DNA of 64,000 nucleotides from Cytobacillus suaedae (GCA_014960805.1 CP063163.1:352001-416000), one strand, 5' to 3'; positions 25,212-33,946 are shown, numbered from the stretch's first letter. Numbers and translations: made by a program. Notes: generated by a model not told the origin, from the sequence alone.

Positions 25212-25574
25212 TTATTCTTTTAATAATTTTATTGCTTCCTCTGGAGTGATCTCTCCGTTTTCTAACATAGTAAGAATCTTCTTTTCATCTTGATCACCTT
25301 TCTTGGGTGTTTCGTAACCTAATGAACTGATTATGTCGTTAAGCTTTCCGCGGACAGTGGGGTATGAAATTCCCAACTCTTTTTCAACTTCCTTAATATT
25401 TCCTCTACAAGTAAGAAAGGTTTCAACAAAATGAAGTTGATCTTGTGAAAGTAAAGATATCTTTGATAACTCAAAGTCATTTTCCACTGTTGTGTGGCAA
25501 TGAGAGCATTGTAACTTCTTTACCTTCATGGTTTTGCTACATACAGGGCAATTTGAAATAACAGGATAAGCCAA
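25212..25574 (-). CDS. DUF2089 family protein, probable DNA-binding
   Basis: A 120-residue protein. Two CxxC pairs at the N-terminus (CPVC and CSHC) make a zinc ribbon. A helix-turn-helix follows (RGNIKEVEKELGISYPTVRGKL). The C-terminus is the short motif KKILTMLENGEITPEEAIKLL that recurs in the next gene. It is the first gene of the operon and may regulate it. It starts at TTG, with GGAAGGA further upstream than usual, which suggests weak initiation. The known family N-terminus matches this start. Confidence 0.78.
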   Translation of the reverse strand: MAYPVISNCPVCSKTMKVKKLQCSHCHTTVENDFELSKISLLSQDQLHFVETFLTCRGNIKEVEKELGISYPTVRGKLNDIISSLGYETPKKGDQDEKKILTMLENGEITPEEAIKLLKE

Positions 25575-25938
25575 TTTTTAACCAAATCCTTCCTTTTGTT
25601 TGATTGAATTATATAACCTTTAATTCAATAAGTAAATATATACTTTGAATAATTTTATAAAAAATAATAATTTTATTAATTGTTTTAAGTTGGATATTAA
25701 TAATTTGTTATTCCTTTCATTTTTTTATTAATTAGACATTTACGTAATGTAAAAACAAGAAAGTATTCGCAACATTCTGTGTTAGAATGGGAATATATGT
25801 GAGTGAAATACAGGTTACATACCAATCCATTGAGGTTTTAGAACTAGTGGGATTGGAAATGCTTAGGGTAGATTGCCAAGCTAAGAAAAATACGCCTTAG
25901 GTCTTAGCATGTTTTACGTTTAAGGTCTATGGAGTTAT
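25575..25938. other. Divergent control region for the DUF2089 operon and xpaC
   Basis: Very AT-rich for the first 160 bases. It has a small hairpin CATTCT/AGAATG near 25775-25792 and CTAAG/CTTAG near 25880-25908. No gene, riboswitch or recognised operator was seen. Confidence 0.4.
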
Positions 25939-26718
25939 ATGGAATGGTTGTATATCGTTAGAGATGTAAAAGATGATGGATATTTCCACAGAGATGAAAC
26001 CATCCTCCCCTTACATTCGTATAGATTAATAAGTGAAAAAGTCAGGAGTCGATTAACAATGAACTCATTTGTGGCATTTCTAGGTAAAATTACGATAACT
26101 ATTCCAACAACGATTATTGTGTGGCTTGTAAGCTTTTTTGGATTTGATCAAACGTTTGCGGCGTCATCAGCCATTTCGATTATTGGCGGTGCACTCGTAT
26201 TCTGGTTAATGTCAATCTATCTAAAGTCTAGGGTTTTAAACAAACATAGACTTTCGAAAAAAGAGTATCGATATATTATGAAGAATTTAGAAGAAGCAAA
26301 ACCGAAGATCCATAGGCTAAATAAGGCACTTATGTCAATAAAACATATCCCTTCGATTAAACAACGACTTGAGTTTGTTCGTGTCACGAGGAAATTGTAT
26401 AGTTTGCCTAAAAAGGAACCTAAAAGATTCTACAAGGCGGAACGTTTTTTCTTCTCTCATTTAGATTCAGCTGTCGAGCTTGCAGAAAAATATGTTTTTC
26501 TTGCAAATCAACCTAAACGAACAAAAGAGCTTGAGCTCTCACTATATGATACTAGACGCACTTTAGAGGATCTTCAAAAATCAATAGAGAAAGATTTATA
26601 TCATGTCATTTCAGATGATATTGATCAATTGAACTTTGAGATTAACGTAGCGAAACAATCAATTAAAAGAGACGATGAGGATTCAAAATTTCTAGATGAA
26701 AGCAGGAGATTAAAATGA
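25939..26718 (+). CDS. xpaC: XpaC family membrane protein
   Basis: A protein of up to 259 residues related to B. subtilis XpaC, a protein named for hydrolysis of an indolyl phosphate whose real role is unclear. Two adjacent hydrophobic segments (about residues 45-95) are followed by a cytoplasmic, helical, charged C-terminal half. The ATG at 25939 has a poor ribosome site. The ATG at 26059 follows AGGAG at ten bases and would give 219 residues, nearer the 204 of B. subtilis. The extra 40 residues may therefore be untranslated. It overlaps the next gene by four bases (ATGA), and the pair xpaC-yaaN is conserved in Bacillus. Confidence 0.82.
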   Translation: MEWLYIVRDVKDDGYFHRDETILPLHSYRLISEKVRSRLTMNSFVAFLGKITITIPTTIIVWLVSFFGFDQTFAASSAISIIGGALVFWLMSIYLKSRVLNKHRLSKKEYRYIMKNLEEAKPKIHRLNKALMSIKHIPSIKQRLEFVRVTRKLYSLPKKEPKRFYKAERFFFSHLDSAVELAEKYVFLANQPKRTKELELSLYDTRRTLEDLQKSIEKDLYHVISDDIDQLNFEINVAKQSIKRDDEDSKFLDESRRLK

Positions 26719-27902
26719 CCGAAAATCAACCCAATCCATCCCTGTTAAAAAAGACCGGTAATGCAAATTTAATGGATGACCTTCTTGCAAATCCATTTGG
26801 GGAAGTTAACAATACTGCACAACCTACGATTGAAGTAAGAGAAAATAAACAAGTAAAACTGATTGACGTTATACCAGAAGAGAATAGAGCAAAGGCCTAT
26901 CAATTAGCTGAACAAATAGATCCCACGAATCATCAAGCAATGATTTCCTATGGGACACCTGCACAATCCAAGCTTTTATCGTTTTCACATAGCATGCTTG
27001 ATCATGTTCAGAAAAAAGATGCGGGTGAAGTTGGAGATATCATTAATGAACTAATGAAAAAGCTACATGATGTAAATCCTGACGAGTTGAAAACGGAAAA
27101 GCCATCCTTACTATCAAGAGTTTTTGGAAAAGTAACTAGTTCTGTTCAAGAGGTACTTTCAAAATATCAAAAAACAGGTGCTCAAATTGATCGAATTAGT
27201 GTCAAATTGGAGCATAGTAAAAATGGTTTAATGGCTGATATTGCTATGCTTGAAAAACTCTATGAGGTTAATAAGGAGTATTTTGATACATTAAATATTT
27301 ACATTGCAGCAGGTGAAATAAAGTTAGAAGAACTAAATGAAAAAACAATTCCGGCGCTAAAAAAAGAAGCCCAAAATTCAAGTGATCAAATGAAATTCCA
27401 AGAAGTAAATGATATGACTCAGTTTGCTGACAGGTTAGATAAACGTGTACATGACTTAAAACTAAGTAGAGAAATAACGATTCAAAGTGCGCCACAAATT
27501 CGTCTAATTCAAAACACAAATCAGGCGCTCGTGGAAAAAATACAATCGTCCATTATGACAGCGATTCCACTTTGGAAAAATCAAATTGCCATTGCACTGA
27601 CTCTTATCAGACAAAGGAAAGCTGTTGAAGCACAGAAACAAGTATCAAAAACAACTAATGAACTTCTATTAAAAAATGCAGAGATGCTAAAGTCTAATAC
27701 AATTGAAACCGCCAGAGAAAATGAACGTGGACTAGTTGATATTGAGACTTTAAAGAAAACACAGGCTAATTTAATATCAACCCTAGAAGAAACATTACGG
27801 ATTCAAGAAGAAGGCAGAAACAAGCGTCGTCAGGCAGAGCATGAGCTCGCAACGATGGACAGAGAATTAAGACAGAAATTGCTAGACATTAAAGAAGGGT
27901 AA
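26715..27902 (+). CDS. yaaN: Toxic anion resistance protein, TelA/YaaN family
   Basis: A 395-residue helical cytoplasmic protein of the TelA family, named for tellurite resistance in plasmids and implicated in stress resistance in Gram-positive bacteria. It is dominated by long coiled-coil stretches (for example [20 protein letters not shown]) and has no membrane segment. Characteristic segments are QISYGT-like ([17 protein letters not shown]) and [14 protein letters not shown]. It is translationally coupled to xpaC, and the two products probably act together at the membrane. A clear terminator follows. Confidence 0.88.
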   Translation: MTENQPNPSLLKKTGNANLMDDLLANPFGEVNNTAQPTIEVRENKQVKLIDVIPEENRAKAYQLAEQIDPTNHQAMISYGTPAQSKLLSFSHSMLDHVQKKDAGEVGDIINELMKKLHDVNPDELKTEKPSLLSRVFGKVTSSVQEVLSKYQKTGAQIDRISVKLEHSKNGLMADIAMLEKLYEVNKEYFDTLNIYIAAGEIKLEELNEKTIPALKKEAQNSSDQMKFQEVNDMTQFADRLDKRVHDLKLSREITIQSAPQIRLIQNTNQALVEKIQSSIMTAIPLWKNQIAIALTLIRQRKAVEAQKQVSKTTNELLLKNAEMLKSNTIETARENERGLVDIETLKKTQANLISTLEETLRIQEEGRNKRRQAEHELATMDRELRQKLLDIKEG

Positions 27903-27905
27903 ACA

Positions 27906-27953
27906 AAAACCTACTATCAGGTGGAGAGTCTTCCATTTGGTAGTAGGTTTTTT
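27906..27953 (+). terminator. Terminator of xpaC-yaaN
   Basis: Stem AAAAACCTACTA / TAGTAGGTTTTT with a T-run, four bases after the stop codon. Confidence 0.88.
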
Positions 27954-28032
27954 GTATATTGGGACATCTTTACTTCAGGAAATTAATATATTCAAAGTAG
28001 AGTGGAAGGTTTAACTTCGAGGGGGGATTCTC

Positions 28033-28806
28033 ATTACTACTAGAACCGCATTATTAACAGGTAGTGCATCAGGGCTTGGCAAGCGAACGGCAATTGAACT
28101 AGCTCAAAAAGGGATAAACACTGTTATTAATTATCGGAATAGTGAAAAGGAAGCGATTGAACTAAGTCTACAAATTAAAGAGAACTTTGGAGTAGAATGC
28201 TCAGTGATTCAGGGAGACATTGCTTCGGTAAGTGACTGTAAAAAAATTATCCAACATTGTATGGAAGAACATAATCATATCGATATTCTAATTAACAATG
28301 CTGGTCCGTATGTACACGAACGGAAAAACCTGATAGATTATGACGTGGATGAATGGAAATATATAATAGATGGAAATCTTAATGGAGTATTTTATCTACT
28401 AAAATACTTCGTACCCAAAATGCGAGAGAAGAAGTGGGGTAGAGTCATTAATTTTGGCTTCGACCGTGCTGACACAGCCCCAGGTTGGATCTACCGTTCT
28501 GCCTTCGCTGCAGCAAAAGTAGGACTTGTATCACTAACAAAAACAGTCGCGCTAGAAGAAGCAAAATACGGTATTACGGCAAACATGGTATCCCCCGGAG
28601 AAATCATCGGCTCTTGGAAAGAAGCGAACATCCTTGATGCCCTAGGCACAAAGGATGAAAACACCCCAATCGGCCGACCAGGCACAGGAGAAGACATCGC
28701 CAGAACCATATCCTTTTTATGTGATGAAAACTCAGACTTCATTACAGGCAGTGTTATACCTATTACCGGTGGGAAAGACGTTCTCTCAAAAAGGATCTTC
28801 TTATAG
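28033..28806 (+). CDS. Atypical short-chain dehydrogenase with an ATT start and no catalytic tyrosine
   Basis: A 257-residue SDR-fold protein. The dinucleotide site TALLTGSASGLGKRT is at residues 5-19 and the NNAG-type motif INNAGPY follows. The catalytic Ser-Tyr-Lys set is altered: Lys162 is present, but the tyrosine position is Phe158 (SAFAAAK) and the serine position is Arg145. The fold is kept, so it may bind nucleotide without normal oxidoreductase chemistry. The frame is closed by TAA at 28012, and no ATG, GTG or TTG lies between that stop and the Rossmann motif. ATT at 28033, behind GAGGGGGG, is the best start. The first standard start (GTG, 28204) would remove the whole nucleotide site. 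It is monocistronic. Confidence 0.82.
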   Translation: MTTRTALLTGSASGLGKRTAIELAQKGINTVINYRNSEKEAIELSLQIKENFGVECSVIQGDIASVSDCKKIIQHCMEEHNHIDILINNAGPYVHERKNLIDYDVDEWKYIIDGNLNGVFYLLKYFVPKMREKKWGRVINFGFDRADTAPGWIYRSAFAAAKVGLVSLTKTVALEEAKYGITANMVSPGEIIGSWKEANILDALGTKDENTPIGRPGTGEDIARTISFLCDENSDFITGSVIPITGGKDVLSKRIFL

Positions 28807-29162
28807 AATGGATTGCTCCTGAGTATATATACCAGAGTGGATTGGAGCGGAAGGAACTTGACTCCTGCTCAGAAGTTGAGGAAAGGTCGAGACCCCGCAG
28901 GCGGAACGACGAGGAGTGGGTTTTTTCACGCTAGTGAAAATAACCTTCCTACCCTCCCCGATGGGAATTTGCCCTTGAAAAAGCCGGCAGTGGGGCTTTT
29001 TCATAATTCCCCGCGGAAAGCAAGTTCCTGCAGCGAAAAGGAACGGTCAATGTGCAAATTAAAACATCCAATCTTTCGTGTTTTAAAAGTACAAGCTATT
29101 GTTTAGATACAATAAATAAACTAGAATAAATCATAGTCAGGTCAAAACTAAAAGGTGAATAC
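28807..29162. other. Intergenic region with a long bcr-like repeat
   Basis: Nearly all of it is the repeat at 28832-29050. The remaining 110 bases should hold the promoter of the small HTH gene. Open frames through the repeat on both strands are not considered genes. Confidence 0.7.
28832..29050 (+). repeat. bcr-like intergenic repeat, longest copy
   Basis: About 219 bases with the same ends as the copies at 17465 and 21919 (ACCAGAGTGGATTGGAGCGG at the left, GCGAAAAGGAACGGTCA at the right). The extra interior contains a further inverted repeat (TTTTTCACGCTAGTGAAAA) and AAAAAGCCGGCAGTGGGGCT. Confidence 0.85.
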
Positions 29163-29393
29163 ATGTATTTAACAATAAAAGAAACCGCAGAATATCTATC
29201 CTTTCCAGAATCATACATTGAAGCATTAATCCTAGAAAAGAAAATTCGGGCTGTTCATGATGGGGAGCAATACCTTATCAATAAAGACCAATTTACAACC
29301 CATCTAGAGCAAATGGAAAAGCACAAAGCACTCCTAGAAGAATTACGAAATGAACCGATTCCTGCTGATATTGACGTGAAGGATGAGGATTAG
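29163..29393 (+). CDS. Small excisionase-type helix-turn-helix protein
   Basis: A 76-residue protein. Residues 1-50 form a MerR/excisionase-type winged helix (LTIKETAEYLSFPESYIEALI, then RAVHDGEQYLINKDQF). The C-terminal 25 residues are acidic (DIDVKDED at the end). No integrase, attachment site or phage gene is near, so it is more likely a small chromosomal regulator than a true excisionase. AAAAGGTG precedes the ATG. A terminator follows. Confidence 0.75.
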   Translation: MYLTIKETAEYLSFPESYIEALILEKKIRAVHDGEQYLINKDQFTTHLEQMEKHKALLEELRNEPIPADIDVKDED

Positions 29394-29427
29394 CACTTTA
29401 TAAGTTTTACACTAAAAATCAGTATCT

Positions 29428-29459
29428 AAGCCTAGTTGTTACAAAACTAGGCTTTTTTA
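29428..29459 (+). terminator. Terminator of the small HTH gene
   Basis: Perfect 10-bp stem AAGCCTAGTT/AACTAGGCTT with a 7-base loop and T-run. Confidence 0.88.
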
Positions 29460-29544
29460 TCATTACTAAGATTTTTGAAAAGAAAGAACAAATAGCAGCA
29501 TAGAAACTGCCCTCTATACTAGTCCAGTACAGAGGGAATTTACT

Positions 29545-30507
29545 TTAGTATCCTTTTTTATAATCAACTAGATTAATGTTCGGCGCTTCCCCTGTGATGT
29601 AGCTTTTTAGATTAGGGATAAGAATATTTTCTAACACGCGTTTATTATAGTTCTCGGTCGAACCCGATGTATGAGGCGTAATAATGACATTTTCAAAGTC
29701 CCATAGAGGACTTTCCTCACTAAGGGGCTCTTTTTCAAACACATCAAGTCCAGCTCCGGCAATTTTTCCTTCTTGTAATGCAGTAATTAAATCATTTTCA
29801 ATAAGAATTTCTCCACGGCCAATGTTTATTAAGTAGGAAGTAGGTTTCATAAGGTCAAACTGCTTTTCACCAAACATATGCTGTGTTTCTTTAGTAAGTG
29901 GTAATGTGATTACCACATAATCACAATGTGGAAGAATCTCGTTCAGCTGATCTGGTGTATACATTTCATCAACAAATTGTTCAGGCTTGCCTGAATGACG
30001 TAGGCCTAAAACTCTCATTCCGAAAGCTTTTGCAATTTTAGCTGTTTCTTTCCCAATTTCACCAACACCAATAATTCCAATTGTTTTCTCATGAATTTCT
30101 AGCTTTAAGTTGTCGTGGTGCCACTTTTTTTCTGTTTGATTTCGAACGTAAGAATGAATTTTTCTTGTTAATCCGAGCATTAAGGCGAAAATGGTTTCAG
30201 AAATTGGGTAAGCATGAACTCCATTAGCACTTGTTAGATAGACATTCTTAGATTCTAATTGAGTTAAAGGTAGGTTGTTAACACCAGCACTCCAAGTCTG
30301 AAACCAACGTAACTTTGAGTCCTTATCGATGCTGTGCTCCTTCACTTCTTTTTTCCAACCAGCAATGATTTCAGCATCCTGGAGGTGTGCCTCCCAAACT
30401 TCTTTCTGTTTTCCTACAATCATTTCCCAATCGGGAATAATTTCTTTTATTTGGTGATAATATTCTTGGTCAATATCTTGAGTAATTACAATTTTTCTAG
30501 TAGACAT
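29545..30507 (-). CDS. D-2-hydroxyacid dehydrogenase (NAD-dependent)
   Basis: A 320-residue two-domain dehydrogenase that interconverts a D-2-hydroxy acid and a 2-oxo acid. The NAD motif GIIGVGEIGKETA and the catalytic set are present: Arg in NIGRGEIL, Glu in DVFEKEPL and His in TPHTSGST. The specific substrate is unknown; the family includes D-lactate, glyoxylate and 3-phosphoglycerate dehydrogenases, and the short length argues against SerA. GGAGGGAT precedes the ATG. It is divergent from the M20 peptidase gene. Confidence 0.88.
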   Translation of the reverse strand: MSTRKIVITQDIDQEYYHQIKEIIPDWEMIVGKQKEVWEAHLQDAEIIAGWKKEVKEHSIDKDSKLRWFQTWSAGVNNLPLTQLESKNVYLTSANGVHAYPISETIFALMLGLTRKIHSYVRNQTEKKWHHDNLKLEIHEKTIGIIGVGEIGKETAKIAKAFGMRVLGLRHSGKPEQFVDEMYTPDQLNEILPHCDYVVITLPLTKETQHMFGEKQFDLMKPTSYLINIGRGEILIENDLITALQEGKIAGAGLDVFEKEPLSEESPLWDFENVIITPHTSGSTENYNKRVLENILIPNLKSYITGEAPNINLVDYKKGY

Positions 30508-30594
30508 GTCAATCCCTCCGTTTAGTATCTATTTTAACAGACTATTAGAAAAAGTTGTTATAATTGAAATATTACATAGTAGGAGGATATGATG

Positions 30595-31812
30595 ATGGTT
30601 GAAAAAGTCTTAAACAATCTAGTAAGTTTAGAAACAGTAAAAAAAGCTTTAGACTTTTTAAAAGAAGATAATGATAACACGACGAAAGATCAGATCGACA
30701 TTACTTCAATTCCTTCACCAACCTTTCAAGAAGAGGTAAGGGGTGACAAGTTTGTGAGTCGCTTTAAGGAACTGGGCCTTGAAAATGTGCATGTAGATGA
30801 TATTGGAAATGTGATTGGGACAAAAGCGGGAACGGGTAAGGGACCTAAGCTTGTTGTATCTGCGCACTTAGACACTGTTTTTCCTGAAGGCACGGACGTT
30901 ATGCCTAAGGTGAGAGATGGCAAGATCTATGCACCAGGGATATCAGATGATGGTAGAGGGCTGGCGGTGTTATTGACCTTGCTAAGGGCATTAAATCATT
31001 CAAAAATAAAGACCATAGGTGATCTTATTTTTGTTGCAACTGTTGGAGAAGAAGGATTGGGGGATTTACGGGGAGTAAAGGCGTTGTTTCAAGAGAGAGA
31101 TGACATTGATGGCTTTATTTCTATTGAGCCAGGTGAGCCCAACCGTACGGTGTTTCTTGGTACAGGAAGCCGTCGTTATAAAGTAACGTATAAGGGGCCA
31201 GGAGGGCATAGCTTCGGGAATTTTGGTACTCCTAGTGCCATTCATGCTCTTGGAAGAGCCATTGCAAAGATTGCTGATATTGAAACACCAATCCAACCAA
31301 GAACGACCTTTAACATTGGAACCATTGATGGAGGTACATCCGTTAATACAATTGCTGCACAAGCATCGATGCTTATTGATATTCGGTCAACGTCACAGGA
31401 AGAATTAACAAAGCTTGAACAACAGATTCTATCTGTTATTCAGAGTGCGGTTAGTGATGAAAATCAGCGGTGGAACAAAGACTCTATCTCGGTAGATTAT
31501 GAGTTAGTTGGAGATAGACCTGCCGGGTCACAGTCTGCTGAAAGCGTAATTGTACAAACTTCGTTGGCAGCAGATGTTGCTCTTGGCTTTAAGCCAGAAT
31601 TATGTGAAGCAAGTAGTACAGACTCGAATGTTCCTATTAGCTTAGGTATTCCTGCTGTTACCCTTGGAGGTGGAGGAGATTTCGGTGGTGTACATACGTT
31701 AGAAGAATATTTTGACCCTAAGGATGCTTTCTTCGGCCCGCAAAAAATTCTGTTAACAGCATTGGGATTGGTAGGTATAGAGGATGAAACCGAACCATTG
31801 TTAAACGCGTGA
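30595..31812 (+). CDS. M20 family metallopeptidase (PepT/tripeptidase-like)
   Basis: A protein of about 405 residues of the M20 metallopeptidase family. Metal-site segments are VSAHLDTVF, GISDDGRG and VGEEGLGDLRG. The dimerisation domain with GPGGHSFGNFG follows, and the late metal ligand lies in GGGGDFGGVHTLEEYFD. It probably hydrolyses small peptides or aminoacyl conjugates. Three ATG codons in a row begin the frame (30589, 30592, 30595); AGGAGG ends at 30586, so the third has the best spacing. It is monocistronic. Confidence 0.87.
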   Translation: MVEKVLNNLVSLETVKKALDFLKEDNDNTTKDQIDITSIPSPTFQEEVRGDKFVSRFKELGLENVHVDDIGNVIGTKAGTGKGPKLVVSAHLDTVFPEGTDVMPKVRDGKIYAPGISDDGRGLAVLLTLLRALNHSKIKTIGDLIFVATVGEEGLGDLRGVKALFQERDDIDGFISIEPGEPNRTVFLGTGSRRYKVTYKGPGGHSFGNFGTPSAIHALGRAIAKIADIETPIQPRTTFNIGTIDGGTSVNTIAAQASMLIDIRSTSQEELTKLEQQILSVIQSAVSDENQRWNKDSISVDYELVGDRPAGSQSAESVIVQTSLAADVALGFKPELCEASSTDSNVPISLGIPAVTLGGGGDFGGVHTLEEYFDPKDAFFGPQKILLTALGLVGIEDETEPLLNA

Positions 31813-31821
31813 CCTATAAGA

Positions 31822-31860
31822 TAAAAGTGGTACAAGCAAAATTGCTGTGTACCACTTTTA
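31822..31860. terminator. Bidirectional terminator between convergent genes
   Basis: Stem AAAAGTGGTACA / TGTACCACTTTT with T-rich tails on both sides. Confidence 0.88.
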
Positions 31861-31863
31861 TCG

Positions 31864-32343
31864 TTAATCCCAACTTCTAAGTTCACCTTTTTCTCTTCGA
31901 AGCTTCATTTCACCGATGATATCTGCCCCACACTTTTCCTTAAGGAGTGGTAAAAGCTCATCCCAGCCTTTTTCAAAAGGTAAAAAGGGAACAGGGAATG
32001 TTCTTTTATTCTTCGTTTCAATTTCCATAATAGGTGAACCATTAAGTTTTGCTTTCCTAATTTGGTTGATTTGACTTAAGGTAATTTGATGCCTAATAAA
32101 ACCGAAGACCTTTAGCGTGAACTGATTATCGTTTAGAATAATACGTTGACTTTTAATGGCCAAAAACAGGAGTGTACATATCCCGACATAAATTAGGCTG
32201 ACCTTTAAAAAGAGAAACCAGCTTTCTAATCCGTCTTGATTGGATACATTGATTCCGGATCCAACAACCAAAACAATCACATAAACACTAGACATAATTT
32301 TACCAATCCCAGAAGTATTGGGGTAGTAAACTTTTCCCTTCAT
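31864..32343 (-). CDS. Membrane protein with a C-terminal PH-like domain
   Basis: A 159-residue protein with two hydrophobic helices (about residues 15-35 and 45-65), then a beta-rich region (RIILNDNQFTLKVFGFIRHQITLSQINQI) typical of bacterial PH-like domains of the EbsA or YdjM type. Function is unknown. The ATG at 32343 is used, with GAGGAG ten bases before it; the longer GTG reading starts inside that site. It lies seven bases after the stop of the lipoprotein gene and probably shares its transcript. Confidence 0.65.
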   Translation of the reverse strand: MKGKVYYPNTSGIGKIMSSVYVIVLVVGSGINVSNQDGLESWFLFLKVSLIYVGICTLLFLAIKSQRIILNDNQFTLKVFGFIRHQITLSQINQIRKAKLNGSPIMEIETKNKRTFPVPFLPFEKGWDELLPLLKEKCGADIIGEMKLRREKGELRSWD

Positions 32344-32350
32344 AATAAAC

Positions 32351-32833
32351 CTACTCCTCACTAGGGATAAACGTAATAGGAATAGCTAATTCATTTGTAA
32401 CTGTTCCGTCCTTCTCGCTTTCTTCATAAAGATAAAGAGTGGCTGAAGGTGTTGTGTGGTCATCTAGATATACGGTGAATTCAAAGCTTCTCCATAACCC
32501 TTTACCCTCTTGATCCTCTTGGTTAACCTGAACATACTCACGAACCAGCTCTTCACCATCATCTGCAACTAACCGGTATGCAAAAGACCCTTCATACACC
32601 TGTGCCTCACCTTTAACAGTAAAGGTATATTCAACAGAGTCACCTGGTTGTGGGCTTTCAACGTGAAATGCCTCATTATGTGCACCGTGTTCTTCAGTCG
32701 TTTCTTCATCTGTTGTGTCAGTCGCTTGATTATTTTCGGTTTCCTGTGTTTGTTCAGGTGGTGGATTTTGATCATTGTTACAACCTGATAGGAAAGCGAG
32801 GGCTACCATAAACATAGTAAGTAATTTAATCAT
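32351..32833 (-). CDS. Lipoprotein with a Gmad2 domain
   Basis: A 160-residue exported lipoprotein. The signal ends in the lipobox LSGC at about residue 18. An acidic, Thr/Glu/Gln-rich linker of about 40 residues follows, then a Gmad2-type immunoglobulin-like domain (VESPQPGDSVEYTFTVKG ... SFAYRLVADDGEEL). Gmad2 domains occur in spore-germination GerM-like proteins and other cell-surface lipoproteins. The ATG at 32833 has AGGAGGAAATAG before it; a longer frame to 32878 is rejected. It is the first of two genes. Confidence 0.82.
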   Translation of the reverse strand: MIKLLTMFMVALAFLSGCNNDQNPPPEQTQETENNQATDTTDEETTEEHGAHNEAFHVESPQPGDSVEYTFTVKGEAQVYEGSFAYRLVADDGEELVREYVQVNQEDQEGKGLWRSFEFTVYLDDHTTPSATLYLYEESEKDGTVTNELAIPITFIPSEE

Positions 32834-33041
32834 TCTATTTCCTCCTTTTAAACCTAGTACCCTTCTCATTTTAGGCAAAGTCTGTTCACTTTAACCTTAA
32901 AGCGAATGATTAATTAAATGCTTTGCTATGGCCCTCTAACATAAAAGGTCTATATAATCCAATAGCCCAAATTGTTAGCGATAGGCAAATCAGTGCATAG
33001 GCTAGTAAGGTAGGATATATACCTAAAGGAGGATGTAACTT

Positions 33042-33884
33042 ATGAATAGATATAGATCTTATCAAGGCTATCCAAACTTTGAAGGTCCATTACCAGGTCC
33101 AAACGGAGGAAATGGCTATCCGCAATATCCACCAAACTTTGAAGGTCCATTACCAGGTCCGAATGGGGGAAATGGTTACCCACAATATCCACCAAACTTT
33201 GAAGGTCCATTACCAGGTCCGAATGGAGGAAATGGCTACCCGCAATATCCACCAAACTTTGAAGGGCCGTTACCAGGTCCAAATGGAGGAAACGGAGACC
33301 CAGAATATCCACCAAACTTTGAAGGCCCATTACCAGGACCAAACGGAGGAAATGGCTATCCACAATATCCACCAAACTTTGAAGGCCCATTACCAGGACC
33401 AAACGGAGGAAATGGCTATCCACAATATCCACCAAACTTTGAAGGTCCACTACCTGGTCCAAATGGAGGAAGCGGAGACCCGGAATATCCACCAAACTTT
33501 GAAGGTCCATTACCAGGTCCAAACGGAGGAAATGGCTATCCGCAATATCCACCAAACTTTGAAGGTCCATTACCAGGTCCAAACGGAGGAAATGGCTATC
33601 CTCAATATCCGCCAAACTTTGAAGGTCCATTACCAGGTCCAAACGGAGGAAACGGCTATCCTCAATATCCGCCAAACTTTGAAGGTCCATTACCAGGTCC
33701 AAACGGAGGAAACGGCTATCCTCAATATCCGCCAAACTTTGAAGGTCCATTACCAGGTCCAAACGGAGGAAACGGAGACCCGCAATACCCACCAAATTTT
33801 GAAGGTCCAATACCTGGTCCAAATAGACAAAATGTCTACCCAGTTTTTCCAGGACCATTTCCAAGAATGAAATTTAGAAGATAG
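33042..33884 (+). CDS. Tandem-repeat protein of 20-residue Pro/Gly/Asn-rich units
   Basis: A 280-residue protein with no recognised domain. After MNRYRSYQGYP come 12 full copies of NFEGPLPGPNGGNGYPQYPP or close variants, then one diverged copy ending in a basic tail (PFPRMKFRR). The variants change only positions 13, 15 and 17 (for example GDPEYPP, GDPQYPP). The DNA repeats every 60 bases with few silent differences, which indicates recent expansion. There is no signal peptide, cysteine or membrane helix. AAAGGAGG precedes the ATG. The composition would suit an extended, glycosylatable or self-assembling surface protein, such as a spore coat or exosporium filament, but this is only inference. 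The other two open frames through the repeat are shadows. Confidence 0.8.
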   Translation: MNRYRSYQGYPNFEGPLPGPNGGNGYPQYPPNFEGPLPGPNGGNGYPQYPPNFEGPLPGPNGGNGYPQYPPNFEGPLPGPNGGNGDPEYPPNFEGPLPGPNGGNGYPQYPPNFEGPLPGPNGGNGYPQYPPNFEGPLPGPNGGSGDPEYPPNFEGPLPGPNGGNGYPQYPPNFEGPLPGPNGGNGYPQYPPNFEGPLPGPNGGNGYPQYPPNFEGPLPGPNGGNGYPQYPPNFEGPLPGPNGGNGDPQYPPNFEGPIPGPNRQNVYPVFPGPFPRMKFRR

Positions 33885-33946
33885 TCACATCTTTTTTACA
33901 TTAGATTAAGAGTCTTTTTAACTGCAATACAGTATGTGATAGGTAT

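Noticed and set aside
28813-29106. Plus-strand frame of 97 residues (and a minus-strand shadow)
   Set aside because: Runs through the bcr-like repeat; the sequence is explained by the repeat and has no domain.
29163-29393. Prophage or integrative element signalled by an excisionase-like protein
   Set aside because: No integrase, attachment repeats or phage genes nearby; such HTH proteins are common chromosomal regulators.
32990-33005. Sigma-K promoter before the repeat protein (CATAGGCTA as -10)
   Set aside because: The -10-like word fits CATA-N3-TA, but no AC-type -35 was found at the required distance, so the sporulation link stays unproven.
33075-33850. Tandem 60-base repeats as a CRISPR array
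   Set aside because: The units are contiguous, without unique spacers, and code for a regular protein repeat.
33040-33864. Long open frames on the minus strand and in another plus frame across the 60-base repeats
   Set aside because: A 60-base unit free of stops in one copy is free of stops in all copies, so the extra frames follow from the repeat. Neither has a ribosome site or sensible composition compared with the NFEGPLPGPNGG frame.
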